Below are positions 31,517 to 43,872 of a stretch of 64,000 nucleotides of DNA, piece by piece. The position numbers were made by a program, and so were the translations under genes. The number at the start of each line of letters is the position of its first letter. The first letter of the stretch is position 1. Source of the stretch: Phialophora verrucosa. Lineage: Eukaryota > Ascomycota > Eurotiomycetes > Chaetothyriales > Herpotrichiellaceae. Where the stretch lies: the NCBI GenBank assembly GCA_002099365.1, contig MSED01000001.1, positions 2,790,001-2,854,000 on the forward strand, written 5' to 3'. The notes below the pieces were generated by a model that did no database searches, was not told the DNA's origin, and worked only from the letters and a program-made list of their open reading frames with translations.

Positions 31517-34328
31517 TCATGGTGTCTTCACTTTGCCCGTCTCTGAGGCGGAACGTCTGTTCTGCCGTTTTGGCTTGAGCGACAGCAGGACCTCCAGACC
31601 CCGATTCGCGCTGACGAACATCAGCCTCATGTCGGACAATGCTTGGATGCAGACCAGGAGCAGCTTCTGGGCCTCTTGGCCCTTGGACCCGGAGTAGATG
31701 CAACAGTTATATGCGTGGATGACGCCCGCGGTGACCAGGATGTGCGTCGCTTCGGCATGGACATGGCGAAGCGTAAAGAGTTGCCGGAACAGGATGATCA
31801 GCTTGCAAATCTGGGTTGCCGAAGAGGTACAATTGAACGCAGGCGACCTGTTGCAAGCTGGCTGCGGCTGTGACAACCGTCGGTCGAATGGAACATCCTC
31901 TGGTAGTGTGCCGGCTTCGGTCGAAATCGGAGACGAATGTTCTGCGCTGGAACTCCGCGACTCACCAAGAAGGGGTCGGTGGAGGAGAATGACGGCTTGA
32001 TAATAGAGCATTCTGGACAAAGCCGGAGCGTCAGCCAGAAAGCCAGATTCTAAAGAGGAATGAGAGCGCTGGATTGACGGGGAGAAAGGGGAGATAGAAA
32101 CCCAAAAAACAAAACAAAAATGATATGGAGTTGGGGGCCGGGGGTGGTGGTTTACAAGAGTTGAAGAACAGCCGCGGGCGCATATTCATCGCTCTCGGAA
32201 CCCTCGACCGTGATCGAGCTCGTGTCAATCTGTAGGAGCGGTGGGAGGGATTCTTTCCACTCAATCAATTCCTTTGTCATTGAATTGACGAAATCACGCG
32301 CTTGTTCAGCGGAAATCCGTTTTCCGGTATATCTATGCTCAATCCGTTAGCATCGGTAGACCAAGACGGGTCAAGGGCATGAAGGGAGGCAGAAGCAATA
32401 GAAAGGAACGCACTCACAAAGTATCTGTGATTTGGCCGATTTTCATGGTCAATTCGGCCATGTATCGGGGAACGTAGGCAATAGCGGCATTGTGGTTCGG
32501 GGAGAAAGTTGACGACAGGCGAGAGCCCATGACCGCTTGGTTTAGTTTGGGCTCTGGAAGTGGCACGTTGCTTTCGAGCTTGTTCATCAAGCTGGGTCGT
32601 CCAATGTAGGAACTCCAGAGCCTGTGCCACGGTCGTTAGGAACATGACCATCCGTAGTCCAAGCGGCAAAACAAGCAAAACGAGACATATCTAGTATCGC
32701 ACTTACGTGTCGATGGAGTAAACACTCCAGAAAATGGCCCTTTGCAGCTCCAAAAGCTCAGCCTTGGCGGCATCGTCGTCCATATCAACTTCAAGGTTCA
32801 AATGCAGACCTAGGTCGGTGACCATCTGAACTGCTTGGCCTGGTCGGAGCTTTCAGTATGTTTGCATACCTCTGCAAAGCCAATTTCTGATCCTTACCTG
32901 AGTACATCCATCCTGTATTACTTCTACCTTAGTTCGAAGAGCTTTCAGTTACGGAAGATGAGAGCCGCAGATACGTACCACGTGAGTCTCGACCACTGGC
33001 GGCCTCGTATGATGAGATGACTAGGAGGGCTTGAACGGTCGACATGGCCGGGCAGTCCATCTCGATGTCGAGTAAGACCTTTGTTCGACGGGCGAAGAAT
33101 TGCGCTGGGTCGCCTTTAATGGTTGGAGGGGTCCAAGTCGCATATGTGGTGCCGATACAGTACCTGGAAGAGCATGGCTTGGTTAGTCCTCAAGTAAATG
33201 ATTTCTTTGAAATACGGAGCTGGAAGTGGTGCGGTTCTGTGCTTACAAAGCGTTCTGAAGCGTTGGAGAGAAGAGAGGCGTGTTGATGTCTGCCTCGTAG
33301 CGTTGCTTTTCCCTGAAGTAGACTTCCTGGTTGACTTCATTCAAAAAGGTAGAATGCCAGGTGAAGAAAGCATCGGTCAAGTGCTGTTCGTAAGTCGGAT
33401 GGCCTGCCCAGTCGAGGCCAGCTCGAACAAGGGCTTCCTGCCCGTTGTCTCTGACTGATAAAGTAAAAGGCTTGAACAGCGACTGCAGTCCCTTCTGCAA
33501 TAGATGCAAGTTACTCGTAGCGCCATAGTAGTGAAGATTGCCGTCTTCCGCCATTTGAAGTCTGCCCATTCGAGTTGAGAGCTCTTGAGTCAGCTCGGAG
33601 TCCGGATCCTCCTCCTTATCAGAAGAATCATCTTCAGGGGATGGGACCAGGATCATGTTGGAGGGTGAGCACTCTTCGTCGGTGGATATGCTTGTTGCGG
33701 CAAAGTCCATCTGGCCGGTTCCGAAGGAGTAGTCGGCTCCAAGAGAGACCAGGTAGCCCCAGTCCGGACTGGGCTCGGACTGCCTGCTGGCTGGAAAGCC
33801 AATCTGATCCACTTGAGCCTCTGCATTGTCCGAAGAGTTGTTTCCACTCTGGTTCTGATGCTGATGCAGATTCACTTCAGTCCCCTGCAGCAGTCCGTTG
33901 GGCGAGGGGAGAAATGGTTGAAACGTATCCGTCGACGACGAAGGGTTGAGGAAATCGTAGTTGGTCATGAGAGCACGTTGCTCCGCGACAAGGGCCTCCA
34001 AGCCGTTCACTCTGGACAATAGAACCCCCAAATCCTTGCGCTTGGTTGTACTTCTGTGGAAGCAAGTCAGATTGTGCGCGCGCGAAAATAAGCCAATCAA
34101 GGAGAACCAACTTTCGACGGTCTGAGCCAAAGACGCAAATATCACCGTGGTTGCGACAGTTGGAGCAGCTTGGGTGGCCTTCATCGCACTGCTAGGAGTC
34201 AGTTCAGGAGAATTACCTATCAATGTAGATACCTGAGGTACCTTGATCTTCCGCCTCCTGCATCCCATGCATGCCAACGAGGCATTCCTCCGATAGGAAG
34301 TCGACTGAGATCTTTCACTCCGGATCAT
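31517..34328 (-). CDS. Zn2Cys6 transcription factor, nine exons, 726 aa
   Basis: Exons (minus strand): 34328-34242, 34188-34112, 34053-33247, 33163-32979, 32912-32898, 32839-32707, 32621-32418, 32332-32156, 32012-31517. The summed length is exactly 727 codons including the stop. The binuclear cluster CMGCRRRKIKC...CSNCRNHGDIC spans residues 20-48, split by intron 1. A leucine-patterned helix (LLSRVNGLEALVAEQ) follows as dimerisation element. Then comes an acidic Ser/Asp-rich region, and from about 285 the fungal-specific middle homology region (QNALYCIGTTYATW, VISSYEAASGRDSRGWMYSG, LELQRAIFWSVYSID, WSSYIGRPSLM). Exon 5 is only 15 nt. It is the only regulator in the cluster and a candidate pathway activator binding CGG-type sites. 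Confidence 0.9.
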
Positions 34329-34848
34329 GGTGCATCGCCCAGGTGTTCCCGTAGCGATGCAAGGAAAGCGACGGGGAGGCAGTGGTTGTCAAAGGACGGG
34401 AGGGTTTGGGGGGATCCTTCCTCGGCCCAAGAACCGAGAAAAGGCGGGGGCTTCTGGGCCAATCTGGGCAATCTGGGGAAAGGGAAGCTACCCCGTGGTG
34501 CCCATGCTCCTGGCTACGTGGCTAGTTGCTGGACAACCTAACACCACTACTTATTTAAGGTTGCGGCGGTTATAGGTCATGTGAACGTGGTCCACGGCTC
34601 TCCTAGACCTTTCCATATAAGTACCTCATAGCCGTCGCCCAGGGCGTAATTGGCTACCCATTTCTCCACAGCGACAAGGCATCAAGGGCCCCAAGTCGCC
34701 TTGACCGGCGCTTCAGAGGCATCTATCCTCTACGGCTGCTGAACAGATCTGCCCCAGTACTCCAGAGAGTGTTGATGTACTGTATTCCCCCACCCGAGGT
34801 ATCCCTGCCCTTCAAGCCCCCTTGCAGTGATCACAGCCGTGATACCAA
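34329..34848. other. intergenic upstream of transcription factor
   Basis: 520 bp. It contains the promoter of the Zn2Cys6 gene and the 3' flank of the neighbouring SDR, which is on the same strand. No gene is seen. Confidence 0.4.
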
Positions 34849-35758
34849 TCACCGGATAAAGTCAAATCCACCATTCACGCCTATGATCATGCCCGTCGTC
34901 CATCGGGCCTCGGGCATGCAATGAAGGGCCACGGCATCCCCGATCTCATAGTCATAAGCCACCCGACCGTTGAACGACTTCGCAATTGCTTTCATATCGT
35001 CCGTGTCGGTGTCACGGATGGGCGCCAAGGGTGTCATTTTGTTCATGAAGGCCACCTTCTCCGCCACGTATGGGACCGGTTGCATGTCTGTCAGCACTGG
35101 GCCCACGTTGAGGGCATTTACTGTCGCTCTCTCCGCCAGCTCACGCGACCACGTTCTCGTCATGGCATCGAGTGCAGCTTTGGTGCCTCCATAGACAGTG
35201 TGTCCGATGGTGCCAATGGTCGCCGAGATCGAAGAGATGTTGATGACGCGCCCAGATCGGTCATGGGGCAGGTAAGGCATAACCGCCTGCATAACGAGGA
35301 TGGGCCCAAGTACGTTGATAGCATAGGAGTCGTAGAACCCCTCTACGGTAATATCGGGCAGAAGGTCCGCTGGACAGACTCCTGCATTGTTGACGACAAT
35401 GTCGATTTGGAACCGACGGCTGTCTGGTGGAGTGAGAGCGCTTTTGGCGGTGTCAACAATTTGGCTTGCTGCGGTTGGTTGCGCAAGGTCGGCTCGAACA
35501 GCAATGACCCTGGTGCCATATCGCTCCTGTATCTCTTCCACGAGTGCCTCGCTTTTGGCGACAGAGGACTCTGATGTGTAGTTGAAGCAGACGTCCGCGC
35601 CTCGGGCTGCCAGGCTTCTGACGACGGCTGCGCCAATACCTGGGATTACAGTCAGCCTCGTCGCTCTTCATGCGTGTAGCTCTCCTACCTCGAGAGCCTC
35701 CTGTAACTATGGCGACTTTTTCCTGGAGCGGTCCTCGGCCTGGAGCATGACTAGCCAT
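34849..35758 (-). CDS. short-chain dehydrogenase/reductase (SDR), 286 aa
   Basis: Exons 35758-35689 and 35639-34849 with a 49-nt intron (GTAGGA...CCCAG, phase 1) that splits the Gly-rich motif. The joined motif TGGSRGIG is at residues 19-26. Then come NYTSES (pattern of NADP-dependent members), VVNNAG, the Ser of INISSIS, the catalytic YGGTK, and NVGPVLTDM with the terminal GVNGGFDF. This is a classical SDR resembling ketoacyl-reductase-like or versicolorin-reductase-like enzymes; the substrate is not inferable. It lies between the regulator and BVMO 2 on the same strand as both, within the oxidative cluster. Confidence 0.92.
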
Positions 35759-36652
35759 CCTGAATACAGGAACTGTTGGCCAAACGGTGCAGTCAGTGGA
35801 CGAGACGGGATGCCTTGCTCAAGTCTCATTTCTGACTATTCAGAGTTTGTCTCATTGGGATGAGATGCAAACTAGTCAAGGGTTTTTGACACGCCGTGGA
35901 CCACGACCTAGAATCCCTCCAAGGCAGCAAGTTTCCGTCTGGCCGCAACCGGTGCGTCCACATGCTAGATCTCGGCTGCCGGAAATATGCAAGCCGGAAA
36001 TGCTACTAGTTCAAAGTCTATTGAGTGCTATGCCTTGCTACAACTGACAGAGGGTGCTAGGATTGCTTTCCCCAAGGCACCCTACACAAAAATGTTTTGA
36101 CTGATGGGACGAGTTTGGGTAATACATTCAGTTGGCCGACGTGTGACAGTGATTCTAGCGTCATATGTTACCGGCGCCGCTATCTATCCACTATTACGTT
36201 CACATGAACTTTGCATGCCAGATTGATGGGAATCCGATTGTGTTTCTGAACCTTGATACCGCTTCTCTGTCACAAGTCCGCGCAGGATGTTAGAAGAAAT
36301 GTTCGGATCTGGGTAACTGAGGCTTGTTGCATGCCAATTCTATACAGAGAAAAAAATAGTGACGGGTTAGCTTCTAGCATTGCACCACATGGTTTCATTA
36401 CTAGCACGCCTGCCGAAGGACATGATTCATGGTGGGCAGGTTATTGAGCTCTTGCTATCCAGAGTTCATCACCACAAATAAGAACCTTTCCTTGCAATCT
36501 TCCTCCTACGGCATGCACAAAATATACTGTACGGGGGCAACCCGGTAAGGCTGCAAGAGCGATACAGCTTCCAGAAAGGCAATGTTTGACACTTTCTACC
36601 AAGTCTTCATCCTAGCCAAGGACAGCAGTCACAAAAATCTAGGAGCGCACTA
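35759..36652. other. intergenic, nothing recognised
   Basis: About 890 bp between the SDR start and the BVMO 2 stop. No protein-like frame, RNA gene or repeat is supported. Confidence 0.45.
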
Positions 36653-38838
36653 TCATCCCCCTGCCACTATTGTCTCCTCGGGATCCGACGCCATTATTGG
36701 GTCATTGACGTGCACAATCTCCTTCTTCACGGCCGCAGACGCTCCTGGCTCGTCCAGGTACCATGCAAGATCACCGCCTTCGAGTTCTCGCGCGGTTCGT
36801 CCCCGACCCAGAAATTCGAAGCGATTAGATGATCGATACTTGAAGTTAAAGTCCTCCCAGCGTGGCGTGGTGATCAGCTCAAGGAAGTGAACGGCTGATC
36901 CAGGCCACGGACCCCATACCGTTCCATTTATCGTCCCATTCTTGTACCTGGAGGAGAAGGAGGTCAGCTTCCGTCTTTATCTTTGTTGTTTGCTTCACAG
37001 GCCCATAGGATGGGGAAGGAATGAACGAACCATGATCGGCAGGACGACGTCCACACCAGATCTTTCATCACGGAGTCTTTGTGTTCCTGGAAGTCGTCCA
37101 CTGCTTCCTGTTTTGGAGTGATGGACTTGATATTCTCCGTCATGAGCTTTTCAGCTGCATTATATGCAAACCTCAAACAATACTCGAAGCATGGGATCAG
37201 CGCGCCATTGGCGGTCGGCGAGTTTGGTCCGCTCGTAACTGTAGTGCGCATAGGTCAGCATTACCCTATGGAGTCGAGTCGGAACAGACTAACTGAAGTA
37301 GTTAGGGAATCCAGCAGCGGCAAATCCCAAGTACGAGCGAGGCTCATCTTTCCAGACTTCATTTATCACGACGCCCCCCTTCCCTACGAGAGTGAATGGC
37401 GGGCAAAATGAGGTATTAAATCCAGTGGCACAGATGAGAATATCCAACTTGACGTGTGTGCCATCGTTAAGAATGAGACCGTCCGGAACAACTTCTTGGA
37501 TTTCCTCGGTGTGGACCGTTACATTGTCTGCGCACAGTGCTTCAAGGTAGCCGTGTCCGGGAGTGATCCTGTCCACCGTGTTAATGTTTTGCACACTTCA
37601 AGCACGAGGGACACTGACCGACGGCAGCCCAACGCGAATTCGGGCACGAGCTTGGGAATGAGCTCCTTCTTTCCACTTAACTTTTCTATCATCTGCCGCC
37701 TCGTTTCCTCCACCGCTTGCTTTTGTAAGGGCGAGTTCTTGACCTGAATGTCGAAGAAGTGGTTCATCGTGCTCTCAGCTCGTTTTCGAAATCGAAGAAA
37801 TCCATCAGGATCGCTGGCCCACTTATCCTGCTGCTCTTTGGTAAAAAATGTATCTCTGCCTTGTGGGGCGAGCTCAGCGACGAGTTCAGGAGTAATCCAG
37901 GTGGGTGACCTATGGAAAGAATACAAATGTTTCGCCACTTGGAAGCCAGGTTGTCAGCCGATTCATGCCGTAAGAGAGACATGATGCCACTTCATACTCA
38001 CCTCGCTGGGCTTGAGGCGCGATCTGGATCGCTGAAGATCCAGAACCGATAAGGCCGACAACTTTGTTGTCCAACTTGAGCGATGTATCGTAGTGTGCGG
38101 AGTGCGCCAGAACGCCTTCGAAGGATTGCAGACCCGGAATGCTGGGCCATTTCCAATTGCTGAACGGATGTTAATATGGTGAGCAACACGAGATTGGAGC
38201 TCCACCTACTTCAAAAATCCGGTGGCATTGACCAGGACTTCACCTTTGTCTGTAATTTTCTCTCCAGTCTTCAAGTTGTCGATTTCTACTTCCCATTGAC
38301 CTGTGGAGTCGTTCCACTGTGCCTTTGAGACTCGGTGCTCGAGATGCACAAAGTCATACACCCCATAAGCCTTGGCTCGGCCGGTGAAGTACTCGAGCAG
38401 CTCCTTCCAATCCACATATGCCCGGGACCAGTACGGGTTCCCCTCCCACGAGAACGAGTAGGCATGTGATGGCACATCGCACGAGCAACTGTATCAATGT
38501 TATCCCGCATTCCTGGTAGCGGCAGGGATGGGTGAATAAACCAAATTGCGCGGCAATTGACGCTCGAATACATACCCTGGGTAGCGGTTCTCAAACCATG
38601 TTCCTGCAACCCCCGCATTCTTCTCGTAAATAACCAGCTCGACTGGCTTTCCTGGAAATCTCTCTTTGAAGATCTTGACCGCCGCAATTCCTGAAACGCC
38701 GCAACCAACAATGATGATTCTGATCGGCCGCGGCTTCCACATATAATGATGTGAATACTGGTAAGCGGGTTTGGTGCCGTTGACGACGCCATTTGTTGAG
38801 ACGTCGTGGACACCGTTGGTCGCCGCTTCGATGGCCAT
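36653..38838 (-). CDS. Baeyer-Villiger / flavin-containing monooxygenase 2, 598 aa
   Basis: Seven exons (minus strand): 38838-38576, 38488-38210, 38159-38002, 37937-37619, 37568-37294, 37238-37031, 36947-36653; all phases agree. The FAD motif VGCGVSG is near residues 44-50, and AGTWFENRYPGC follows near 78-89. The BVMO-like fingerprint FEGVLAHSAHYD is at 194-205, and the NADPH motif GSGSSAIQ near 219-226. DILICATGFNTSF and NYFITSGPNSPTANG complete the family pattern. The fingerprint keeps the His but has Tyr-Asp in place of Trp-Asp/Pro, as in the divergent fungal branch. It is a class B flavoprotein likely oxygenating a ketone with NADPH. It diverges from the alcohol dehydrogenase at 40129, which could supply a ketone substrate. 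Confidence 0.91.
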
Positions 38839-40128
38839 AGCTTTCTGGTCAGTACTCTGTCAGAATCCCTGTCAAAGTCGAAACGCAGCTGTTAATATAT
38901 CAAACTTCAAGAGGAGGGTCGCGGTCTCTCCACAAATGTAAGACGATCCAAAACCATGTATCGGAAGATACGAGGTACAACCTCCGATAACCTCGTCTCC
39001 GTGGGAAAATACCAATAGTCGAGCCTGAAGATGGAGTGTTATTGGGTTCTTAGCAACGGGCGGAATTGACAACTCCGTTGCGGAGGCTTCGTGGATATCT
39101 GGGCTGGAGCTTTGTCCAGAACGAAACGATCAGGAGACTCGTGATGGCGTGCTTATTGCACATGCCCGGCTAGGCTCAGCGAGGAGCTCATCAGTAGAAG
39201 ACATTTCCGCATACTACTCGTTAAACAGAGTGTTGAATAAATGATTCTATGCACTTTGCGACCAGTTCGGTCCGGAGGTTTTGTGACCCACCCACAGTAA
39301 ACTGCGCTAAGCCAAAAGAGGTAAGCACAGTATATTGTACTCGTAGCTTTCTCGACTGACTCCATCGCTTCTCTTCCGTTACTGAGAAGAAAGTAATTCA
39401 GTTCCAAAGGAAATGCAGCCTAACTCAGTTCTTGTTTCTTCATAATCGACATTATTATTGGGCTGCTACCAGAAAGCACCACTCGCCAGGCACGGTTTCT
39501 CAGGATCTGATTCGGCTAGACCACATCTGTTTGTTGAATTGTCCCCTAACCGTATCGGGAAGCTTAGGATAGCCAGTCCTGTCATGGCAGTTGGCAGTTC
39601 CAGTCGAGAGGCCCATATGGACGGGCAGGTCTAGCCGAGAACAGTAGTCAGCTGCACCTCCAAGTTACTCTCGCTCGGTAAACCCCATAGTCCAGCCTCG
39701 GAAGGAACGATAAATAAGTTCCTGGGCCTGATTCTCTGCCTCAGGGCCTGAAGCCCGAGCCATATAGCCCGTCTCAGCTCCACCTGCACTCCAGAGTTGA
39801 ATAGGATATGACTAGGCAAAAGAAATCCAGTCGCTCAGTGTAGACATGACAACTCTTCGAACAACCCTTCCAGAATCTGCAATCGGCTATTTGGCGGCAC
39901 TGGAGGGTGACGTTTGTGAAGCGTGCTAGCGACCGGTCTTGCAGCACCTGTGAAAGATGGTGGAACGGACATAATGATCTCTGATATGGCCGGAAATGGC
40001 AATTCCAGACACTTTAACAAGACTGCCGGTACGCATGGTCTACAACATGCCTACTGATTTCTGTAGTATAATGAGAAACCAGGGCCCCTCAGTACACTCC
40101 GTGTCATCCCCTGGGGCACTTCGCAACC
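38839..40128. promoter_or_regulatory. divergent promoter between BVMO 2 and alcohol dehydrogenase
   Basis: 1.29 kb. It includes CGG-N1-CCG (CGGTCCG) at 39268-39274, an inverted CGG pair compatible with a Zn2Cys6 site. No open frame is convincing. The significance of the motif is untested. Confidence 0.35.
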
Positions 40129-41235
40129 ATGGTCCGCAATGTACGTACTACCGCAGCTGTGCTGGTCAAGGCGAAAGAGCCTGTCCAGCTTTGGGAGTGG
40201 GATGTGCCGCCTCCGGGTCCGGGCTGCGTGAATGTGGAAGTGGTCTTTGGAGGCGTCTGCGGAACTGACCCTCATCTGCTGCGAGGCGACGCCGAGTTCC
40301 CGGTTGCATTCGTTCTCGGTCACGAGGGTGTAGGGCGAATAGTGGAGGTAGGTGACGGGGCTGATACCGACCACGTTGGGGAGCCAATTTCAGAAGGCGA
40401 CCTCGTTTATTGGCGCCCTATGAGGCCCTGTTACCGCTGCTATCATTGCTCAATCGAGGCGGACTTTGCATCATGCAAGAATGCAGATACCTGGGTATCG
40501 CCGGCCAACCAGCCAACGTGGTCCACATTCAACAAGGTCTCAACGCTGTTGCCTGGGAATCATTTTTTCAAAATGAACCCAAATTGTCCGCCAGAAGTCG
40601 TCATTGCCCTGGGCTGCGCGTTGCCCACAGTTCTTCATGGCATGGACCGTATTGGAGGCATCAAATTCAATTCCACTGTTGTGGTTCAGGGGGCAGGACC
40701 CATAGGGCTCGCCGCTATCATGCAGGCGAGCCTGGCGGGCGCGAGAAAGATTATCGTCATCGAGCAGCACCGGCGTCGCCTAGAGATGGCGACCCGCTTC
40801 GGGGCTACTGAATTGGTCAACCTGGACGCAAAAACTCCAGTGGAGGTCCGCCGTGCGAAGATACTACAGATTGTTGGCGCTGATGGGGTCGATCTCGTCA
40901 TAGAGGCAAGTGGGACCTTGGCCGCTTTTGACGAAGGGCGCAAGCTCCTGCATCGCAACGGCCAGTATCTCCTACCAGGAACCTGGTCGGGCCAGGGAAA
41001 CGCACCCGTCGACCCGTTTGATCTCTGTCGGACGGCTGTCAAGCTTGTGGGTACAAGCTACGGCTCGCCCAAACACTACTATCAGGCGATGAAGCAGGCT
41101 GAGATGTATCACACCCGCTTCCCACTGGTAGATTGCGTGACGCACAGACTGCCGTTAGGCCAGGTTATGGACGCTTTGGACATTGTAGCGAGAGGAGATG
41201 CCGTCAAAGCAGTCATCATGCCAAACCACAGATAG
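40129..41235 (+). CDS. zinc-dependent alcohol dehydrogenase (MDR family), 368 aa
   Basis: Single exon. The catalytic zinc ligands appear as Cys44 (GGVCGTD) and His65-Glu66 (GHEGVG). The structural-zinc cysteines are at 101, 104, 107 and 116 (CYRCYHC...SC). The Rossmann part carries VVQGAGPIGLAAIM and then VIEQHRRRLEMATRFGATE. This is a medium-chain dehydrogenase/reductase that interconverts an alcohol and an aldehyde or ketone with NAD(P). Length is normal. It is transcribed away from BVMO 2 and toward the MFS transporter. In the cluster hypothesis it would oxidise an alcohol to the ketone that a BVMO attacks. Substrate unknown. Confidence 0.93.
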   Translation: MVRNVRTTAAVLVKAKEPVQLWEWDVPPPGPGCVNVEVVFGGVCGTDPHLLRGDAEFPVAFVLGHEGVGRIVEVGDGADTDHVGEPISEGDLVYWRPMRPCYRCYHCSIEADFASCKNADTWVSPANQPTWSTFNKVSTLLPGNHFFKMNPNCPPEVVIALGCALPTVLHGMDRIGGIKFNSTVVVQGAGPIGLAAIMQASLAGARKIIVIEQHRRRLEMATRFGATELVNLDAKTPVEVRRAKILQIVGADGVDLVIEASGTLAAFDEGRKLLHRNGQYLLPGTWSGQGNAPVDPFDLCRTAVKLVGTSYGSPKHYYQAMKQAEMYHTRFPLVDCVTHRLPLGQVMDALDIVARGDAVKAVIMPNHR

Positions 41236-42027
41236 TACAGGTAGACACAATGCGGGCTTGATTTGTCCCAGCGGAGCATGAGGGAAGCTGCATCTACCGG
41301 AAGCTATATTTGCTGCTGGTTATCGGGGATCATCCGCCATGATGGACCAGATAACCTAAGAACGCTGTGCTCCCAGTTCCTTTTGACATGCCATGATGCA
41401 TTACGAAGAAGTACTCGTAGCCCAGGTTAAGGGTGATCGAGGGCTGAGGCACCTCGGGCTCTAAAGCGTACATGAGGAAGCTCGCCTGTAGAGAGCTCGT
41501 AAGGGGAAGTCCGCCCCTGACAACGGAACGAGACCCAGCTGTGAAGTAGGCTCTAATCAGGGTATCAGAGCACACCATGCTGATCCCGCGAGTGCCCAGC
41601 TGCCAAAGGAATACTTGCTCGTTACGCTTTATGTAAGGCAATTTGTCCACTACTGTTGAGTGACTGCATATTGGCCGTCTACATTGGAATAAGTTGGCAA
41701 ATGCCCAGAACAACGTCGGCAACGCACCCCATGACGGGGTCCCCATGGGGAAGCGGTCCTGGCGACAGCTCGGAAATGCGGAAGACTAACAGCTTTACCC
41801 CGGACCAACGACCACGAAGTCCGCGGAGTTCAGTGGTTGCGGCGGAGAAAAGTAAGAATCTCCGAAAGGCTGTAACAGTTCCTTAGTGCATTGGTATATG
41901 CGGAGAGTGGACCCAAGTCATTGAAATGGCTTGATATCTGGGCCCCTTGACGCTCGAGCATTCTGTACGAACTTCTGCCAGAGCCTTGCGACTAAGTAAC
42001 CCATACGCAAAACATCGCCAATCCGCC
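41236..42027. other. intergenic upstream of MFS transporter
   Basis: About 790 bp. A 138-codon frame on the minus strand (41330-41746) starts with ATG but has no recognisable domain and is not annotated as a gene. The rest is the presumed promoter of the transporter. Confidence 0.4.
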
Positions 42028-43872
42028 ATGACCACAGAAGAGAAACAAAACGTCCAAGATACCTTGGTTGAGGCCGAACAACACCACGTCGAATCGCCAC
42101 CTTCGGATCTGGTACTCAATCATGAAGCAGGGAAAGTGGACCATGTCACCTTCAAGACCTGGTTGGTCGTTTTTGTATGTTGATGGCCCAAACAACCCAT
42201 ATTTCATCAAACTGACTTCAGCCAGGCGCTTTCCATGTCTTACGGGATATCATTCTGGCCTGTGCCAATCATGGGCACGATCCAAGCCCAACTGGCGGTG
42301 ATTCTACATGATCCGACTCAATCGGCGTGGCTGGGTTCCGTGTACAACATTGCAACATGCATCTCCTTCATGCTCTGTGGCGCGAACAGCGATCTCTTTG
42401 GACGCCGGTGGTTCCTCATCGGAGGAAACGTCTTGATGATCGTGGGCTCTGTTATCGTGGGCTCTGCGAAGACAGCCAACGCTGCTATAGCGGGCATGGC
42501 CATTAGCGGGTTTGCAGGCGGTAACTGCCAGATCTCTGCCTTTGCCATTCCCGAATTGCTTCCCAACAAATGGCGCCATATTGGAGTTGTCATCGCCGAT
42601 GGCTTCGTATACGTTGATGTTATCCTGGGTCCGATCGTTGCTCGCTACGGTCTGGCTGCAGGGTCTCCCGGTTGGCGATGGCTCTTCTACTCAACCGCGC
42701 TCGGGAATGGGCTCGTGGCAGTTGCTCTCATCTTCTGGTACTTTCCACCTCGTCATCCTCGTGGATTTCCCTTTGGCCAGGCCTTCCGCGAGCTCGACTA
42801 TGTTGGAGGCGTCCTCTTCACGGCTGCGGTTTCCCTCATCCTAGTGGGAGTGGTTTACGCATCATACCTTCCGTCGGATGATTCCAAGGTGATTGGACCT
42901 CTGGTATCGGGATTCGCCTCGCTCATTGCCTTTGCCTGCTGGGAGACTTGGGCCCCCTTAAAGCAACCACTCACACCGCCTCGCCTATTCAAACATAACT
43001 ACGGCCGGTCGTTGTCCGCGCCTATGGTTGTCACATTCTCCGTGACTATTTACTACCTCGGCACGAATGTGATATGGGCTACGATTCTTGGGCAGCTTTT
43101 CACCAACCCGACGTCGCCAACATCCCTTGCTGCAAAATACTCACTTGCGCAAGGTATGGGTGTCCTCGTGGGCGCAATATGCCTCAGCACTATCGGGACA
43201 AAGGTGAAACACTGGAAGTGGACCCAATTCGTCTGTGTCAGCTTGATGACAACTTTCGGTGGCTTGTTGGCCCTGACCGACGAGAACAGCCGCGCAATGT
43301 CGACCGTGTTCTGCTTCTTCTGCGCGACGTTCTACGGCTGGGCCCAATACCTGTCTATTACCTATGTCCAGTTTGGAGCTGAACAGACCGAGCTAGGCAT
43401 TGCCGGCGGACTTGCGTAAGTCTTGTTTTTGCGTCCCATCCACTGGTCCTCCACTGACCGAGCTCCCAGGGGCACAGGTCGATATGCTGGAACATCAGTC
43501 GCCTCTACCGTCTACGTGACCATTCTTTCCACCGCTGTTTCAAGCAATGCAGTGAAAAAGGTCATTCCTGCAGTAATGCAGGCTGGCGCTTCCCAAGCTG
43601 TTGCACAAAAAGTACTGGAGGCCCTACCATCAGGTCTGGGTGCTGTTGCGGCGGTTCCCGGTACTACTACCAGAATCGTGGCTGCGGCCGCTGCCGCCTG
43701 GAAAGACACGTATGTTGCTGGGGTCAGAACGTTGGCTCTCGCGTCGATCGCGTTCGGCGCCCTCGGAGCTGTCAGCTGCCTGTTCTTGGAGGACATTACG
43801 CCAAAGATGAATGAAAAAATCGAGATCTATCTGGAGAACGATGTGAATGCGGAGAGAAACGTCTATCATTGA
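42028..43872 (+). CDS. MFS transporter, TRI12/siderophore-efflux type (DHA2-like), 579 aa
   Basis: Exons 42028-42174, 42226-43415 and 43470-43872; introns of 51 and 54 nt, phases consistent. A cytosolic N-terminus of about 45 residues precedes the first membrane helix (TWLVVFALSMSYGISFWPVP). The motif NSDLFGRRWFLIGGNVL is the MFS motif A between helices 2 and 3. The remaining sequence shows roughly 14 hydrophobic segments and a final soluble tail (DITPKMNEKIEIYLEND). Family members export small hydrophobic compounds or siderophores by proton antiport at the plasma membrane. In this cluster it may export or import the pathway substrate, an intermediate or a toxic product. It is the last intact gene on the right side of the cluster. 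Confidence 0.92.

Noticed and set aside
41330..41746. 138-codon frame (-) between ADH and MFS genes
   Set aside because: Has an ATG but no recognisable feature or homology; likely chance in promoter DNA.
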